In this document: positions 51,590 to 63,076 of the stretch, piece after piece
Layout of the letters: each line of letters begins with the position of its first letter
How positions within the stretch are numbered: the first letter of the stretch is position 1
Assembly: GCA_012845835.1 (NCBI GenBank)
Contig: JABAKD010000014.1
Span: 2,655,984-2,719,983, forward strand
DNA length: 64,000 nucleotides
Reading direction: 5' to 3'
Source: Undaria pinnatifida
Lineage: Eukaryota > Sar > Phaeophyceae > Laminariales > Alariaceae
The notes under the pieces: model-generated
What the model was told of the DNA's origin: nothing
The model's database searches: none
Seen by the model: the letters and a program-made list of their open reading frames with translations, nothing else
Translations under genes and position numbers: made by a program

Positions 51590-54240
51590 GTCGAGGCAGA
51601 TAGATCCGTCATCTATATGAGTTGCATGATCTATCATGTTGCCGGGTGGAAATCGCATGATCTGCGTGATCTAGAACATGTTTCCTGGGTTGGATCTGTA
51701 CTATACAGGTCCTGGATCTATGCTGTGCAGATCCGCGATCTAGTATATTCTGGATATCTATTGCATGATCTAGATCATGTTGCCGGGTGGAAATCGTATG
51801 ATCTGCATGGTCTAGACCATGTTTTCTGAGTTGGATCTGTACTACACAGCTCGTTGCTGTGTATTATACAGGTCCTGGATCTGTGACGTGCAGATCCGCC
51901 ATCTAGTATGGTCTGGATCTCTACTAAGCGACAGATGTAGGATCTAGGTTTTCTAGATCGTGATCTGTCTAATGCGTGCATGATTTTCGTGAAACCTATG
52001 GCCAGGAAGCCAGCATAAAAGAAGCGTCCGTTGTTGGTGGTGATTGTTGGTTGTGGTTTTTGTTGTTTTTGCATTTTTCCTCAGGGGGTGAGAGGGGATA
52101 GAAGAAGGCGATGAGACTGGCCGAGCTGCCCATTTTGTTTCGTTTTGTTTTGCTTCGTTTCGAATCTTTCGGTTGTTTGGCTTTCGAGGAGGATTGGGCC
52201 TTACAGCTCCGTTTGAGATGGCGTGCCCACCGCTCTCTCTCTTTCCCTCGCCTCGCGTGATGAACGAAACACACCAAGATTGAAAAATAATCTGGAGGAA
52301 AATTTGGTTGTCCTTGTTTTTTTTTCATGAAAACGCAGCAAGAGCGAAACCCGGGGTGCTTTTTCGTTTGTTGCTTTTTTTTCCCCCGAAAACGCAGCAA
52401 GAGAAAAACCGGAATGATCGTTCGTTGGTCCCCTGTTTTTCTTTGCTTTTTGGGGTAGGTGGGTCTACAGGGGGGGAGGGGTTGCCCCACCTCCCCTGCG
52501 CTGTCTTGCGGAGTTATCGTTGTGTCCCAGCTTATCGATCCCAAGGATCCGATTAATTGTCTCAGGATACAATACATGCGCTTTCTAAGGTCTTGAGTGT
52601 GGTGCTTTTAGTTCTGTTTGTATGGATAGGGATTCTAGCTGTCGGAATGTCCCCGTCGTGACCTTTAGGGGAAAGGATAAGTGTCCCCGGGGAGAGATGA
52701 GGTCCGGGAGGGGTAAGGAGGGGGGGAGAAGAGTCGTGGAAATTTGGGTGCGCTTGGATTAATCAATTGGCCGTTCTCGTTTCCTATGCTTTCTTTATTT
52801 GCCTTTGTGCGCGTCCGACGTTGCGGTGGGTAATAATAGCTGTTAGCAAAATATTGAATTCCGAGGAGATGAACCTCCCGTGCAGGGCAGACGTTAAGAT
52901 GTCTGGCTCCATGCGGGGCGGGTTAGTGAAGGTTGTTGAATAGTACAGATCAGACAGATCCTCGTTTTATAATCTACAAGGTCTTTCACGGTAGATTGAT
53001 CCCTGGTGTGTGATCTGCCCAATCTGTCGTAGATCATGACTGCCGGATTGCGCAGGAGATGGATCCCTGATTTTCGTGATGTGCATGATCTGGATCGTGT
53101 TGCCGGGTGGGGTCTGTATGATACGGATATTGTGCAACATCTCTTATCGGCTAAAACGGGATCTGGGATCTAGATAATCTAAGGCATGATCTGCCGGATG
53201 TGGGAAAGGTTGTTAGATAGGAGAACTGCTGATGGTTCCGGAGAGATGACGGAGAGAAGCAGAGAGGGATATTGGCCGGGAAGGGTGGACGGGGGGACCT
53301 GGAAAAGAGGGAGGAAGAAAAAGACACGTCGACGCTTTTTGAGTATCAAGTTTGCAGGCTTGCCCTTTTTTTATGGTTTTTGGGGTGGGGGGAACGGGGG
53401 AGAGGGTGGGGGAAGACCCCCCCCCCCCCCCTCCCCTGCCTGCTGTGGCTTTCCAACCATTTGCTACGGATGCCACATAAAAAGAATCGATACTAAGTAT
53501 ACCTGGTATACCCTTAGGAGCCCCATGCTGCTCCTGGCAATTTATCCACGCATGGGATAGATCGGACCCTATTTCATGATCTAGCAGCATGTATTCAGGG
53601 CATTTAGATCCTTGATCTATATGATCTGAATGGCCTGTAGGTCATGTTGCCGGTTAAGAGCCTGGGTGATCTGAATGATCTAGAACGGGTTTGAGCTGCA
53701 CTATTAGGTACACAGATCCTGCGCAACGTATACATTATGCAAGTAACGTTGGATACAGGATGTAGATTTGTCTAGATCGTGATCTAACCGATGTGTGTGG
53801 TGAATGAAGTATTCGTAGCGGTCGATCTGGATCAAATATGTCCGTTGACGGCACTCTTGACTTTGACGCACATTCATCAAGGCCGGGCCCGCTCTATACT
53901 AAAACCAGTATATTGCGTCTCAAGAGGCCTTGACGGGGCAAGGCTAGACCGTCAACCGACACCTTTGATCTGGATGATTTACCGTCGTAGATAGATCGTC
54001 ATCTGTCCCATGTACGAGATTATCTGCTGGGAGGGCTGCCGGCCCCGGCTACTGCAACGTTAGTTTCGTGGACAACCGTCAAAGCCAGGCCCGCTTCACA
54101 CTAAAAACCAGTGTACTGCGTCTAAAGAGGCCTTGACGGGGCAAGGCTAGACAGTCAACCGACATCTTTGATCTGGGTGATCTACCGTAGATGGATCGTG
54201 ATCTGTCCCATGTACGAGTTTATCTGCTTGGAGGGTGGCT
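51590..54240. repeat. GATC-rich elements, inverted copies
   Basis: Blocks at 51590-51960, 52940-53180 and 53570-54240 carry ATCATGTTGCCGGGTGG and GATCTAGATCATG words. These are the reverse complement of the family at 5560, 8915 and 35390. A ~220-bp unit containing GGCCTTGACGGGGCAAGGCT is duplicated at 53850-54010 and 54040-54230. Confidence 0.75.
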
Positions 54241-55510
54241 GCCGGTTACTACATAGACTACAACTTTAGTTTCGTCGTGCGCGACATTCGTCTAGGCCAG
54301 AGGTCGACGGACGGTTTCAACGTCGAAATATCCGATTGGCTGGTCGTTTCCACTCGCAGCAACTTGATGTCATTTTGCCTCATTAGACTGGTGGGCTAGC
54401 ATCTCTGCATTTTTTTTTTTAAATCTGCATCGATGTGGAAACTTTGCAGTTTTTTCTCTTCTTCTTTTCCCCCCCGCATGCCATGAATATAAAAACGTGT
54501 TATTTTATTTTATCGAGGTACTCCCACGATTTATGTTTTTTTCAAGCCGCCGCCGGCGATAATTGATTGGTTCACACTTTCTTTCTTTTTTTTCCCCCCA
54601 GGCTGCGGGGGGGGGCGATAATCCTTTATGGTACCCAGCAGGATAACGACAATGATTTGGCTGGTACTATAAATGCCGCGTGCAGTACTATTGCGAGCCG
54701 TCTCTTTTGTTGACGCTGTGATCGCGTGTGTATATTTTCCAGTTTTGCTGGGATTGTCTATTGCTGTTGCCAATACACTCCGAAGCTGTCCGTCTGTCTG
54801 TCTAACGGCTTCAATTTCTGGAATAATATCAGACACCGTGAAAGCATTAGTTTTGTTTGGCCTACACCGCGAGTGATTTATAGGCTGCTGACTGACTGTG
54901 TCGTGTAGTCGGATGACCTGCATGTAGTAGCATTTCTACTTCCTGCCACTCACTGGCGATCGATGTACTCGGATCTGGGTGTGGCTTGACAGTCATTGTC
55001 ACGCCGAGTTAGTTACGACGACAGATGATCTATTAATACTACTACTAAAAAGAGGCAATCGAATATCACGACGAAGACTTGCCTTCAGCTCGGGTTCAAA
55101 TCGGCTGGTTGCATGCGAGCTTCGAATCAGAAGATGAGATCACAACCACCGCTGCGTAACGCGAAAGATACCACACACCCTTGGGATGAGTGGATTTCAA
55201 AGCAGAGCCAAAATTTTCCAACTGGGGGGAGACACACAGCATAAATGGCAGCTTTGGGAAGATAACACGCCCCCCCCCCTCGACACATACAAGATACGAC
55301 CGACCGTGGGATCTACCAGATACATTTTTTTAGGGCAACCGATCGGTGCGCGACCACATACATATATGCCGTCAAAAAGGGTTCGTACACCAATTAAGTA
55401 CATACATGCTGGGCCAGCCAAGTAACTGCCAGCAGAGACGTAACTTGGCCATGCCCCGCTCAATTTTACGTGTTTAAATGTGATTTTTTGACACGATGTT
55501 GATCATGGGC
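54240..55510. other. Unannotated stretch
   Basis: No coding sequence, long repeat or RNA gene was recognised. T-rich runs occur near 54410-54480 and 54580-54600. Confidence 0.5.
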
Positions 55511-55513
55511 CAA

Positions 55514-55782
55514 TGTAAGGTTATAGATGGGGACACAGAGTGCCCCCTGCAGGTTTGTCAATTGAGCAGGTCCTCGGAGAGTACTCACTTTCTTTGCCTT
55601 CGTAGAGACGTAGCTTTTTTCGATTCCACCAGAGCCCCAGATAGCTTCTGAGATCGGAGGCACGTGCCTCCGATCTATTTCCTAACTTTCCCGAACATAA
55701 AACGCCAACCTTATCATACGAAACCCATCCAAATGATCTCTAATTCGGATAATTACAGGCCTTTCGAGGCCGTATCTTAACA
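55514..55782 (-). repeat. TRIM LTR, copy 1
   Basis: Contains TGTAAGGTTATAGATGGGGA, the palindrome GATCGGAGGCACGTGCCTCC(GATC), and AACCCATCCAAATGATCTC. Nearly identical to copy 2. Confidence 0.9.
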
Positions 55783-56219
55783 CTAGCCCACCCTGATGAG
55801 TCGCATATATTTGCAGAAATATGGGAGATTCGGGGAAACTCCGGTTCTTCTACGAACTAGACCATGAGTCGAAGATGCGGCTCCTCAAAACCCAATCCCA
55901 CACATCTAACGGTCTGGCTATGGAGCCAGGAACACGCGAAGAAAGCAGTTGGAAGAAACGCAGACCCTACAACAAGGCCAAAGTCACCCATCAAAAACCT
56001 ACCGCATGCCGCCGGTGTGGCGGGGGGGGGGCAGAAAAGGCTCTAGAACCTGCCGCATATCGCCGGTGTGGCGGGGGGGGCAGTAAAGGCTCTGCGGCAA
56101 ACCAATCACAGAAAATGTACTATGGCGAGGCGAGCCCTCGTCGATATGGAGGAGAACATAGGCGCTAACACAAGCAAGAAGTCACATTTTTTTATTTCTG
56201 TCCTGCCGACGACGCCATT

Positions 56220-56493
56220 TGTAAGGTTATAGGTGGGGACACAGAGTGCCCCCTTCAGGTTTGCCAATTGAGCAGGTCCTCGGAGAGTACTCACTTTCGT
56301 TGCCTTCGTAGAGAAGTAGCTTTATTCAATTTATTCCACCAGAGCCCCGGATAGCTTCTGAGATCGGAGGCACGTGCCTCCGATCTATTTCCTAACTTTC
56401 CCGAATATAAAACGGCAACCTTATCATACGAAACCCATCCAAATGATCTCTAATTCTCGGATAATTACAGCCTTTCGAGGCCGTATCTAAACA
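56220..56493 (-). repeat. TRIM LTR, copy 2
   Basis: Second LTR, differing from copy 1 by a handful of substitutions and small indels, which suggests a fairly recent insertion. Confidence 0.9.
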
Positions 56494-57050
56494 CCAACCA
56501 AACCGGCAAATGGAAGGCCGGGTGTTTTCTTTTTTTGTCCGCGAGATATGGCCGATTTACAATCCAGAAAAAAATACAAAAGCGCCCATAACTTGCGTAA
56601 AACAGCAAAAAAAAACAAAAAACGCCCGGCTTTCCGTTTGTGTGCATATACATACATACATGCGGTTCAAATACGTCGTTAAAATTTCAGATCAAAACTA
56701 ACTGTAACAACTCTCAAAATTGAGCGGGGCATTGGAAAAAAAGTAAATCCCATTTTCTCCATTTTTTTTTGTCGAAAACACTTGAGTTTTACGTGGAATC
56801 GAGTCTTCTTGGTAATCTATCTTGATGCATGGCGAAATAGGCAACGAAAATTATATCGATGCTTTTTCCAGAGTCCTCAGTAGTATTGTCTCCACCAAAT
56901 TTCACCTTGATCGGGAACAACGATATTTATTTATAGGAATTTTGTGTAAAAAAATTGGTGCTTTTGAGTTTTCTCGGATACATATATATATATATATATC
57001 TCGGCGAGATCGAGTCGTCGGGGAAAAAAAAGTCAGAATTAATGTTTCGG
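56494..57050. other. Unannotated AT-rich stretch
   Basis: Contains an (AT)n run near 56985-56999 and A-rich runs. No coding sequence recognised. Confidence 0.5.
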
Positions 57051-57055
57051 AGGGG

Positions 57056-57595
57056 TTAAGAGGGCAGGACCACGGAGAGAGCGAGACGGTGGGGACTCTT
57101 TCCTTGCCACGAACGATGTAGCATGAAGCAGCAACAATACCGCACAGCCTTCTGCGAGTTGAAACATACGCGTAGTAACGGTTACAAACCAGCCATTAAT
57201 AATTTTTTTATGAATATGGATACGTAGCGGGTTGTCGTCCGATGCCTCTTCGGAAGAAGTGTATGAGGGGGAGGACTTGGACCTTGCGGTTGGGAGTGGC
57301 AAGCTCAAGGGTGGGAGCGGTAGTGTTTTGGGGGAGGGGGTGAAGAGGGCAGGGCCACAGAGAGAGCGAGACGGCGGGGACTATTTCCTGCCACGAGACC
57401 GATGATAGCACTAGGCAGCAACACCGCACAGCCTTCTGCGCGCTGAAACATACGCGCACAGCAGACTGTCGTTGCAAACCAGCCATTTATTATGTGGACA
57501 GCGGGTTGTCGTTCGATGCTTCTTCGGAAGTAAGTAAGTGTATAGTCTATAGGGGGGAGGACTTGGCCCTTGCGGCTAGAGCAGGGTCAAGAGAA
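57056..57595. repeat. ~287-bp tandem duplication
   Basis: GAGAGAGCGAGACGG, CACAGCCTTCTGCG, AAACCAGCCATT and GGGTTGTCGT, then GGGGGAGGACTTGG, recur in order in 57056-57300 and 57343-57595. Confidence 0.85.
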
Positions 57596-57839
57596 CGGGG
57601 AGTCTAGCATATTATTCGTAGTTTTTGGTTGTTGGAAACATCGTTTCACGCTTTCATCTGGGGATATCCGATGTATTGTTTATTTAGTTCTTTCATCATG
57701 TTTGTTTGTTTCTGGTTTTTGACACTCACGCTACTACATACATTATTATTATTATTATTGATTGTCAGATGGCAAATGAAATAATAATAAATTAATTGTT
57801 CATACATACGACAAGTATTATACTTTTTTTTGTGAATGA

Positions 57840-58313
<474 letters not shown>

Positions 58314-58590
58314 TCTAATAATTTATTAGACTATATGTACAGCAAGCAGTATGTGTAGTCTGGTTGTCATCGCGTGATTGGCATACACCATGCTACACGC
58401 TACACGATCTACCAGTTTTTTCTGCGTTCTTCATCGACAGCTCGCGCTGCGGTATCCGTGCGGCTGCCCCCGCCCTCCCTTCCCTTCTTCTTTCTTCGTC
58501 CTTGTTGTACTCACAATCACTGCTTTCGTTCGCGGTGCATGTATGTGCATAGTAGTACGTACCTGGTACTCGTGTAGTAGTAGTCGTACT

Positions 58591-58917
58591 AGACGCATGC
58601 TAGGATAGAGGTATACCTTTTTTTGGCGAAAATGTTTTCTGAATGACGGGACTATGATACTATACTATACTATTAATAATATACTATACAACTACTATCG
58701 TCGGAAATACGACATTTTTTTTGGCATGATTTTCGTTGTGCACCCGGGCCACAAGCAGTAGTTTTTCATCCGGTACGTATGTAGCAGTAGTTTTGTTTTC
58801 CCCCAAGAAGTCAGGTTTTGGGAGAGGCCCGATGTTATATACCAGGTAGGTAGGTTCCCAAATTGAGGAAAATCAGAAAAAAAGTGGACCTCACCTCCTC
58901 TGTCGTAGCACGCGTCT
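58591..58917. mobile_element. MITE, GACGCGTGCTAC family
   Basis: Ends AGACGCATGCTAGGATAGAG and its imperfect inverse CTCTGTCGTAGCACGCGTCT. The interior shares GGTATACCTTTTTTTGGCGA and AAATGTTTTCTGAATGACGG with the other copies. Confidence 0.85.
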
Positions 58918-59905
58918 TTGGGGGACAAAATTACTTGGAATTAGTATAGACCAAGGGTGCGGTGGAGGGAGGGGGGGGGGCACACGTTATTAGCAGTATT
59001 ATTAATAACGGAAACGTACAGTAGAGAAGACGAGAGGACGGAGCTCTGAATGATGCGGGACAATTACTCGGGGGTGGGATGATGGTGGGATGATCAAAAA
59101 AAAAAAGAAAGCATGTTCCTCTTCGGCACACAAACGACGGTTTCATGCGTTTAAGAATAACATTCGTCGAATCGTCGACACGTCGCCGGCCCTCGAGCCC
59201 TCTGTACGAATCATCAAAAAGCGACAGTACTTGAAAGACTGAACGCTATTGCGATGGCGCGTCGCTCGTGCTGCTAGCTTGTGTTTGGAGCTGGGCAGCA
59301 GCAGTACGAGCGGCATTCACAGCAGCGGGGCGGGGATTTTGCTCTGCCGTGCCTCGACGAATATATCGTCGAGACCGCGACACCTTCTCCGGGTTGGTAC
59401 GTTCTCTTGCAGAAGCTAGAAATACGCCATGGGTTATGCGTGAGTGAAATCGCGGAGCATTCGTCCAAACTCACTCCACTCGTATTTGCAAGCTGCGTAC
59501 TTCGTGTGGCATCAGACCTCGATCGCATATATAGTGCTGGTCGAGTCTGTATGTTTTGTGCTGCTTGCTGTTTTCTCGACGAAGAAAACGACGGCGACGA
59601 CGACGACGACAACGACGACAACAACAAACAGCTTGTGACATTCATCATATCACTCGATCGCGCTTGCTTGCGGGCCGGTATGTTAGCTGTTGTTGCCACG
59701 AAAACCTCGACAGCGCAACAACCACACACCAACAATCTGTCCTAGGGTTGGGCAGGGGGGGGCCTGTCCTACGACGCCGGGCCCGGGGGGCGGGGAACGA
59801 GAGCCCTGCTTGTCAAGCCGTCACAATAACAACAGCAGCTGAGTTCTGCGCCGCGGAGGGGGGGGTGAATGAAAGCTATTTTCTTTGTTGTCGCCACCAC
59901 AGCAG
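58918..59905. other. Stretch upstream of the hypothetical exon
   Basis: Open frames on both strands at 59274-59745 overlap each other. The plus-strand frame starts without ATG. A GAC/ACA-rich microsatellite is at 59580-59630. No gene could be assigned. Confidence 0.4.
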
Positions 59906-60667
59906 ATGAGCTCGTCATCTTTCTCGCAAGGTGGAGAGCAATCTGTTCTCGGGACGGAGGGAGGGCTCGGTGGCCAGGTAGGGGGGGACACCACCGACAT
60001 CGACATCGAGGCACCCGGAATGGAAGCGGTCATGGACGATTTAGCCCTCCCAGCGCAGCATTCTTCCACCTCGGACGGCTCTGCCACTCGCCCTTCCCCT
60101 ACCCGCGGCGATAGCGCTAGGCGCGGTAACGGTGGTGCCGGTGGCGGTAACTCTACTAGCGGAACTTCGGCAAACTCGCCTGCCACGGGTTCGTCTGCTG
60201 CGGGTTTGAATGCTGCAGTTGCTGCGGGGGCTTCGCGTGCCGCAGGTTCTCCTGAAGGCTCGCCTCCAAGTTCTCGGTCGTCGAGCTCTGATTCCTCTGT
60301 TTCTTTTGGACTAAAAAGGCAACGGAAATCGTCGATGTGGCGTCGCAGTGGTAGCGGCAATAACCGTGTAGCGGCTGATTTAGAGGAGTATGGTGGGGCC
60401 GTGGTTGGGAAGGACGGACGGCGAAGGAGCTCGGGGAGTAGGCGACGACGGTCTAGTGGCGAGGGGAGTGGAAGGAGAGGGTCCAACGGGCTGTTAGATA
60501 GGTGGGTCGGGCTTTGGGCCATGGGTTCTATCATGCACACCCTCCGTTGTGTTCTGATATGTGTTGAACTTTCGCTTTGTGTTTGTGTTCGTTCATTTCA
60601 AGAGCAAGAACCTCGTCACCCTTTCTATGGTAGCTTGGTATCGCTCCTGTGCCGTGCATTCGTGTGA
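59906..60667 (+). CDS. Hypothetical Ser/Gly/Ala-rich protein exon
   Basis: ATG at 59906 opens 253 codons to a TGA at 60665. The reading is MSSSSFSQGGEQSVLGTEGG, then an acidic piece (DTTDIDIEAPGMEAVMDDLA), a long Ser/Gly/Ala/Pro region, and a basic part (GLKRQRKSSMWRRSGSG and RRRSSGSRRRRSSGEGSGRR). Arg/Ser stretches resemble kinase targets or nuclear signals. A pyrimidine tract and ACCACAGCAG just before the ATG could be a 3' splice site, and a GTGGGT at 60502 could be a donor, so this may be one exon of a larger gene. An overlapping 239-codon minus-strand frame is less natural in composition. No family recognised. Confidence 0.45.
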   Translation: MSSSSFSQGGEQSVLGTEGGLGGQVGGDTTDIDIEAPGMEAVMDDLALPAQHSSTSDGSATRPSPTRGDSARRGNGGAGGGNSTSGTSANSPATGSSAAGLNAAVAAGASRAAGSPEGSPPSSRSSSSDSSVSFGLKRQRKSSMWRRSGSGNNRVAADLEEYGGAVVGKDGRRRSSGSRRRRSSGEGSGRRGSNGLLDRWVGLWAMGSIMHTLRCVLICVELSLCVCVRSFQEQEPRHPFYGSLVSLLCRAFV

Positions 60668-61109
60668 TGTAACTCAATGTTTGATATTTAGCGGGTCCTT
60701 GAATATGTACTCGTAGCCCGCAAGTCATCGCACGCGAGATGGAATCGTTGACGGTGTAGCTCAAGGCACGTGCATACCCCCGTGTGCAGTGCACGCACGT
60801 CCTTTTGGGTTTCCTCACAACACAGCGTTTCCTCTCAGAGCTATCTAGTCTCGTGTACTTGATTGAGCGACTTCGTACTGCTTGCTCAAGAACACCTATT
60901 TCAATTGCTACGCCTTGCATACGCTCGCTCGCTCGCTCGTACAGAACGTTGTGTCCGGCCTATAGTCTAATCGTGCAAGTATATTGGTAACAGCTGCAAG
61001 CACAACACGCACACTCGTAGTGATACGACACACAGCAGTTGTTGTTCTCACGTTAACTCGCATAATCAAGTCCGTGGCCACAGGACAGGCTCCAGGCACT
61101 CTTTTTTCC

Positions 61110-61320
61110 TTTCTTTGTCCCCATCCCATTTATTGTCCTCGCATTACTCTCGCGCTCCCTCCCAGTAGTAACTCAGATCCGGGGTCATATAGCGGGCCCT
61201 CCTCCCCCCTCCCCACTACGGTACGTCCCGTCATTTTTATCGCGACAAGAATTCAGCAGTTTCTTCCCTCGTCGACTCGCGTCGAATTGTGCCTACCCAC
61301 GCTGCTAGGCGTTCTCAGCA
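61110..61320. repeat. Dispersed repeat shared with 18735-18960
   Basis: Same landmarks as the 18.7-kb copy (CTCGCGCTCCCTCCCAGTAG, CTCAGATCCGGGGTCA). It is joined on its left to a single arm of the 22-kb foldback family (61035-61105). Confidence 0.85.
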
Positions 61321-61359
61321 GTTGATCCTTTTTTTGCATATTTTGCAAATCAAGCCAAA

Positions 61360-61440
61360 ATCTCACCACGGTGGGAATCGAACTCAAGGATCAATGCTAG
61401 CAGTACTCGAGGGCAACCACTAGACCACCGGGGCGATCGG
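61360..61440 (-). repeat. tRNA-like sequence, possible SINE head
   Basis: Minus strand has an A-box TGGTCTAGTGGTT and a B-box-like GAGTTCGATTCCCACC at tRNA spacing, and acceptor-like ends (CGCCCCG/CGTGGTG, mostly paired). The anticodon arm does not fold convincingly and no isotype can be assigned. A tRNA pseudogene is equally possible. Confidence 0.4.
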
Positions 61441-62027
61441 CTGTACTCCGGAGTGGAAGAAGACCCAAGGAATAAAATGACAGACCAAAAGTGGTACATG
61501 CATATATATGTCCATACCATGGCTGGATCAAGTCGTACGTGCGCCAGAAGAAAAAGAATAAGCGCAAAACTGGAAGTGCGCGTAGGTGCGCATCAGGCCG
61601 ACACTTGTACATACGTTCAAGACTCGCAGCTGAAACCGACTACCAACTGGTACACCGCATCATGGCATGCCACCAACGAAGCCAAAACGAATGTTCAAAT
61701 CCGAGGAGGAGGAAAAAAGAAGTTAAAACTCCCTTTAGAGCCCCAAAGCCGTTCCTATTACTAATTCCAAGTAACTTTGCCCCCGAAAACAGGTTTCCAG
61801 TTGCACGTAAAGGCGTCTTAAGGAACGAAGCAAGAAATAATTAACGGGTAAAAAACGTTTTTATTCGACGCTTTCTACTGCGGTAGAGGTGCACCTTTTT
61901 TTTTCTCTTTTTTTTCCTCCTGAGACTCCTACCCCGAAAATTATCCTGTTAACATTCTAAACCCAAGTGTTTTGTACCCATGTCGGGAGTGCGGTGCTAA
62001 ATGGGTTCATATGCACTACTGTTAATA

Positions 62028-62488
62028 GACGTGTGCTACGATAGAGGTATGTGGTGTACCTCTTTTTGTCCGAAAGGGTTTCTTAAGGGCGGGCTTCCTT
62101 AACCCGAAATCGTCGGAAAAAAAATAAATAATGGGTCACTTTTTTTTTTGGGGGGGGGGCATAATTTTTCTTTGTATGGTATTCTGCTGTACTGTAATGG
62201 TATTCCCCTGGGAGCCTAACAAGGTGTAATGTATGGGACACGGCTGGATATAAAAGGGTTTCGCATGCCTCGAATGCATGTGCGTGTCGGGAAAAGGGGA
62301 TGATGGTTTTGCCTCACCACTGACTCCTTAACAATACACCTAGGCCATGGGATTTTTTCATCCGGGATCGAAGCGGTTTTGTTTTTCTCCAAATCAGTTT
62401 CGGGTTAAGAAGGACGTGTCTTAAGCTCCAAAAGTGAGGAGTAGTATTGAGAAAAAAAGTGGTGTGCTCCTCTGTCGTAGTACGCGTC
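62028..62488. mobile_element. MITE, GACGCGTGCTAC family, long copy
   Basis: Ends GACGTGTGCTACGATAGAGG and its inverse CCTCTGTCGTAGTACGCGTC. Shares the interior TTTTTCATCCGGGATCGAAG and CGGTTTTGTTTTTCTCCAAA with the nested copy at 38393-38860. Confidence 0.85.
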
Positions 62489-62812
62489 ACTACTGCTGCT
62501 GTATACCTCTCTCAAAAACTAAAATTCGGGGAGAACAAAAAAGCTGCCACTCGATGAACAAAATCCCGTGTCCTCGTAGGTGAACAACTGTTTTGTCTTT
62601 GTTTTAATGCTGAACTTCCCGACGATTTTGAGGGAGGCCCCAAACCCCTCCCTACGCTAAATTCAAGTAAAATTGTCCCCCAAAAAGGGTTTCAAGTTGC
62701 AAAAGCGTTCAAGAGCTCCGTCATTTTGAAGCGTTTTTTTGGTCACCGATAAAGCGGCTACCTCTATTATAGCGTGCGTCGCTCGAATATGCTGCTGCTT
62801 GCATGACAACCT

Positions 62813-62855
62813 CCTCCTTCTCCTCCTCCTCTCCTCCTCCTCCTCCTCCTCCTCG
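62813..62855. repeat. (CTC/TCC)n microsatellite
   Basis: About 13 TCC/CTC units with two interruptions. Confidence 0.9.
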
Positions 62856-63076
62856 TTCTCCTGCGGTGTGTGTTCTTCACATTTCACTCTGATCGCTCGT
62901 CACGCTCCTTCTACTGCCTGTATGCCCTTGACGCTACAAACAATTCATATTTGCGAAAAGCAAGACTCGGCGTTCCGACGACTTTAAACGCCCCTTTACA
63001 ACTAGAAATCCCTATATCAACAAAATTTACTTGAAGTTGGTATAGAGAGGGATTTTTGGGGCTCTAAAGGGGTCAA

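Larger units (their letters stand above)
55514..56493 (-). mobile_element. Miniature LTR element (TRIM) related to the 5.4-kb element
   Basis: LTRs at 55514-55782 and 56220-56493 (269 and 274 bp, highly similar) flank only 437 bp. On the plus strand both LTRs begin TGTAAGG and end in ACA. The inside has the same 18-mer primer site and the same polypurine-side block (CTAGCCCACCCTGATGAG) as the element at 40-45 kb. A CCAA 4-mer flanks both sides and may be the target duplication. It has no coding capacity of its own. Confidence 0.82.

Noticed and set aside
59821-60540. 239-codon minus-strand frame opposite the hypothetical exon
   Set aside because: It mirrors the plus-strand Ser/Arg-rich frame and gives an unnatural Pro/Leu/Arg-rich product. 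The plus frame has the better start and splice context, but neither is proven.
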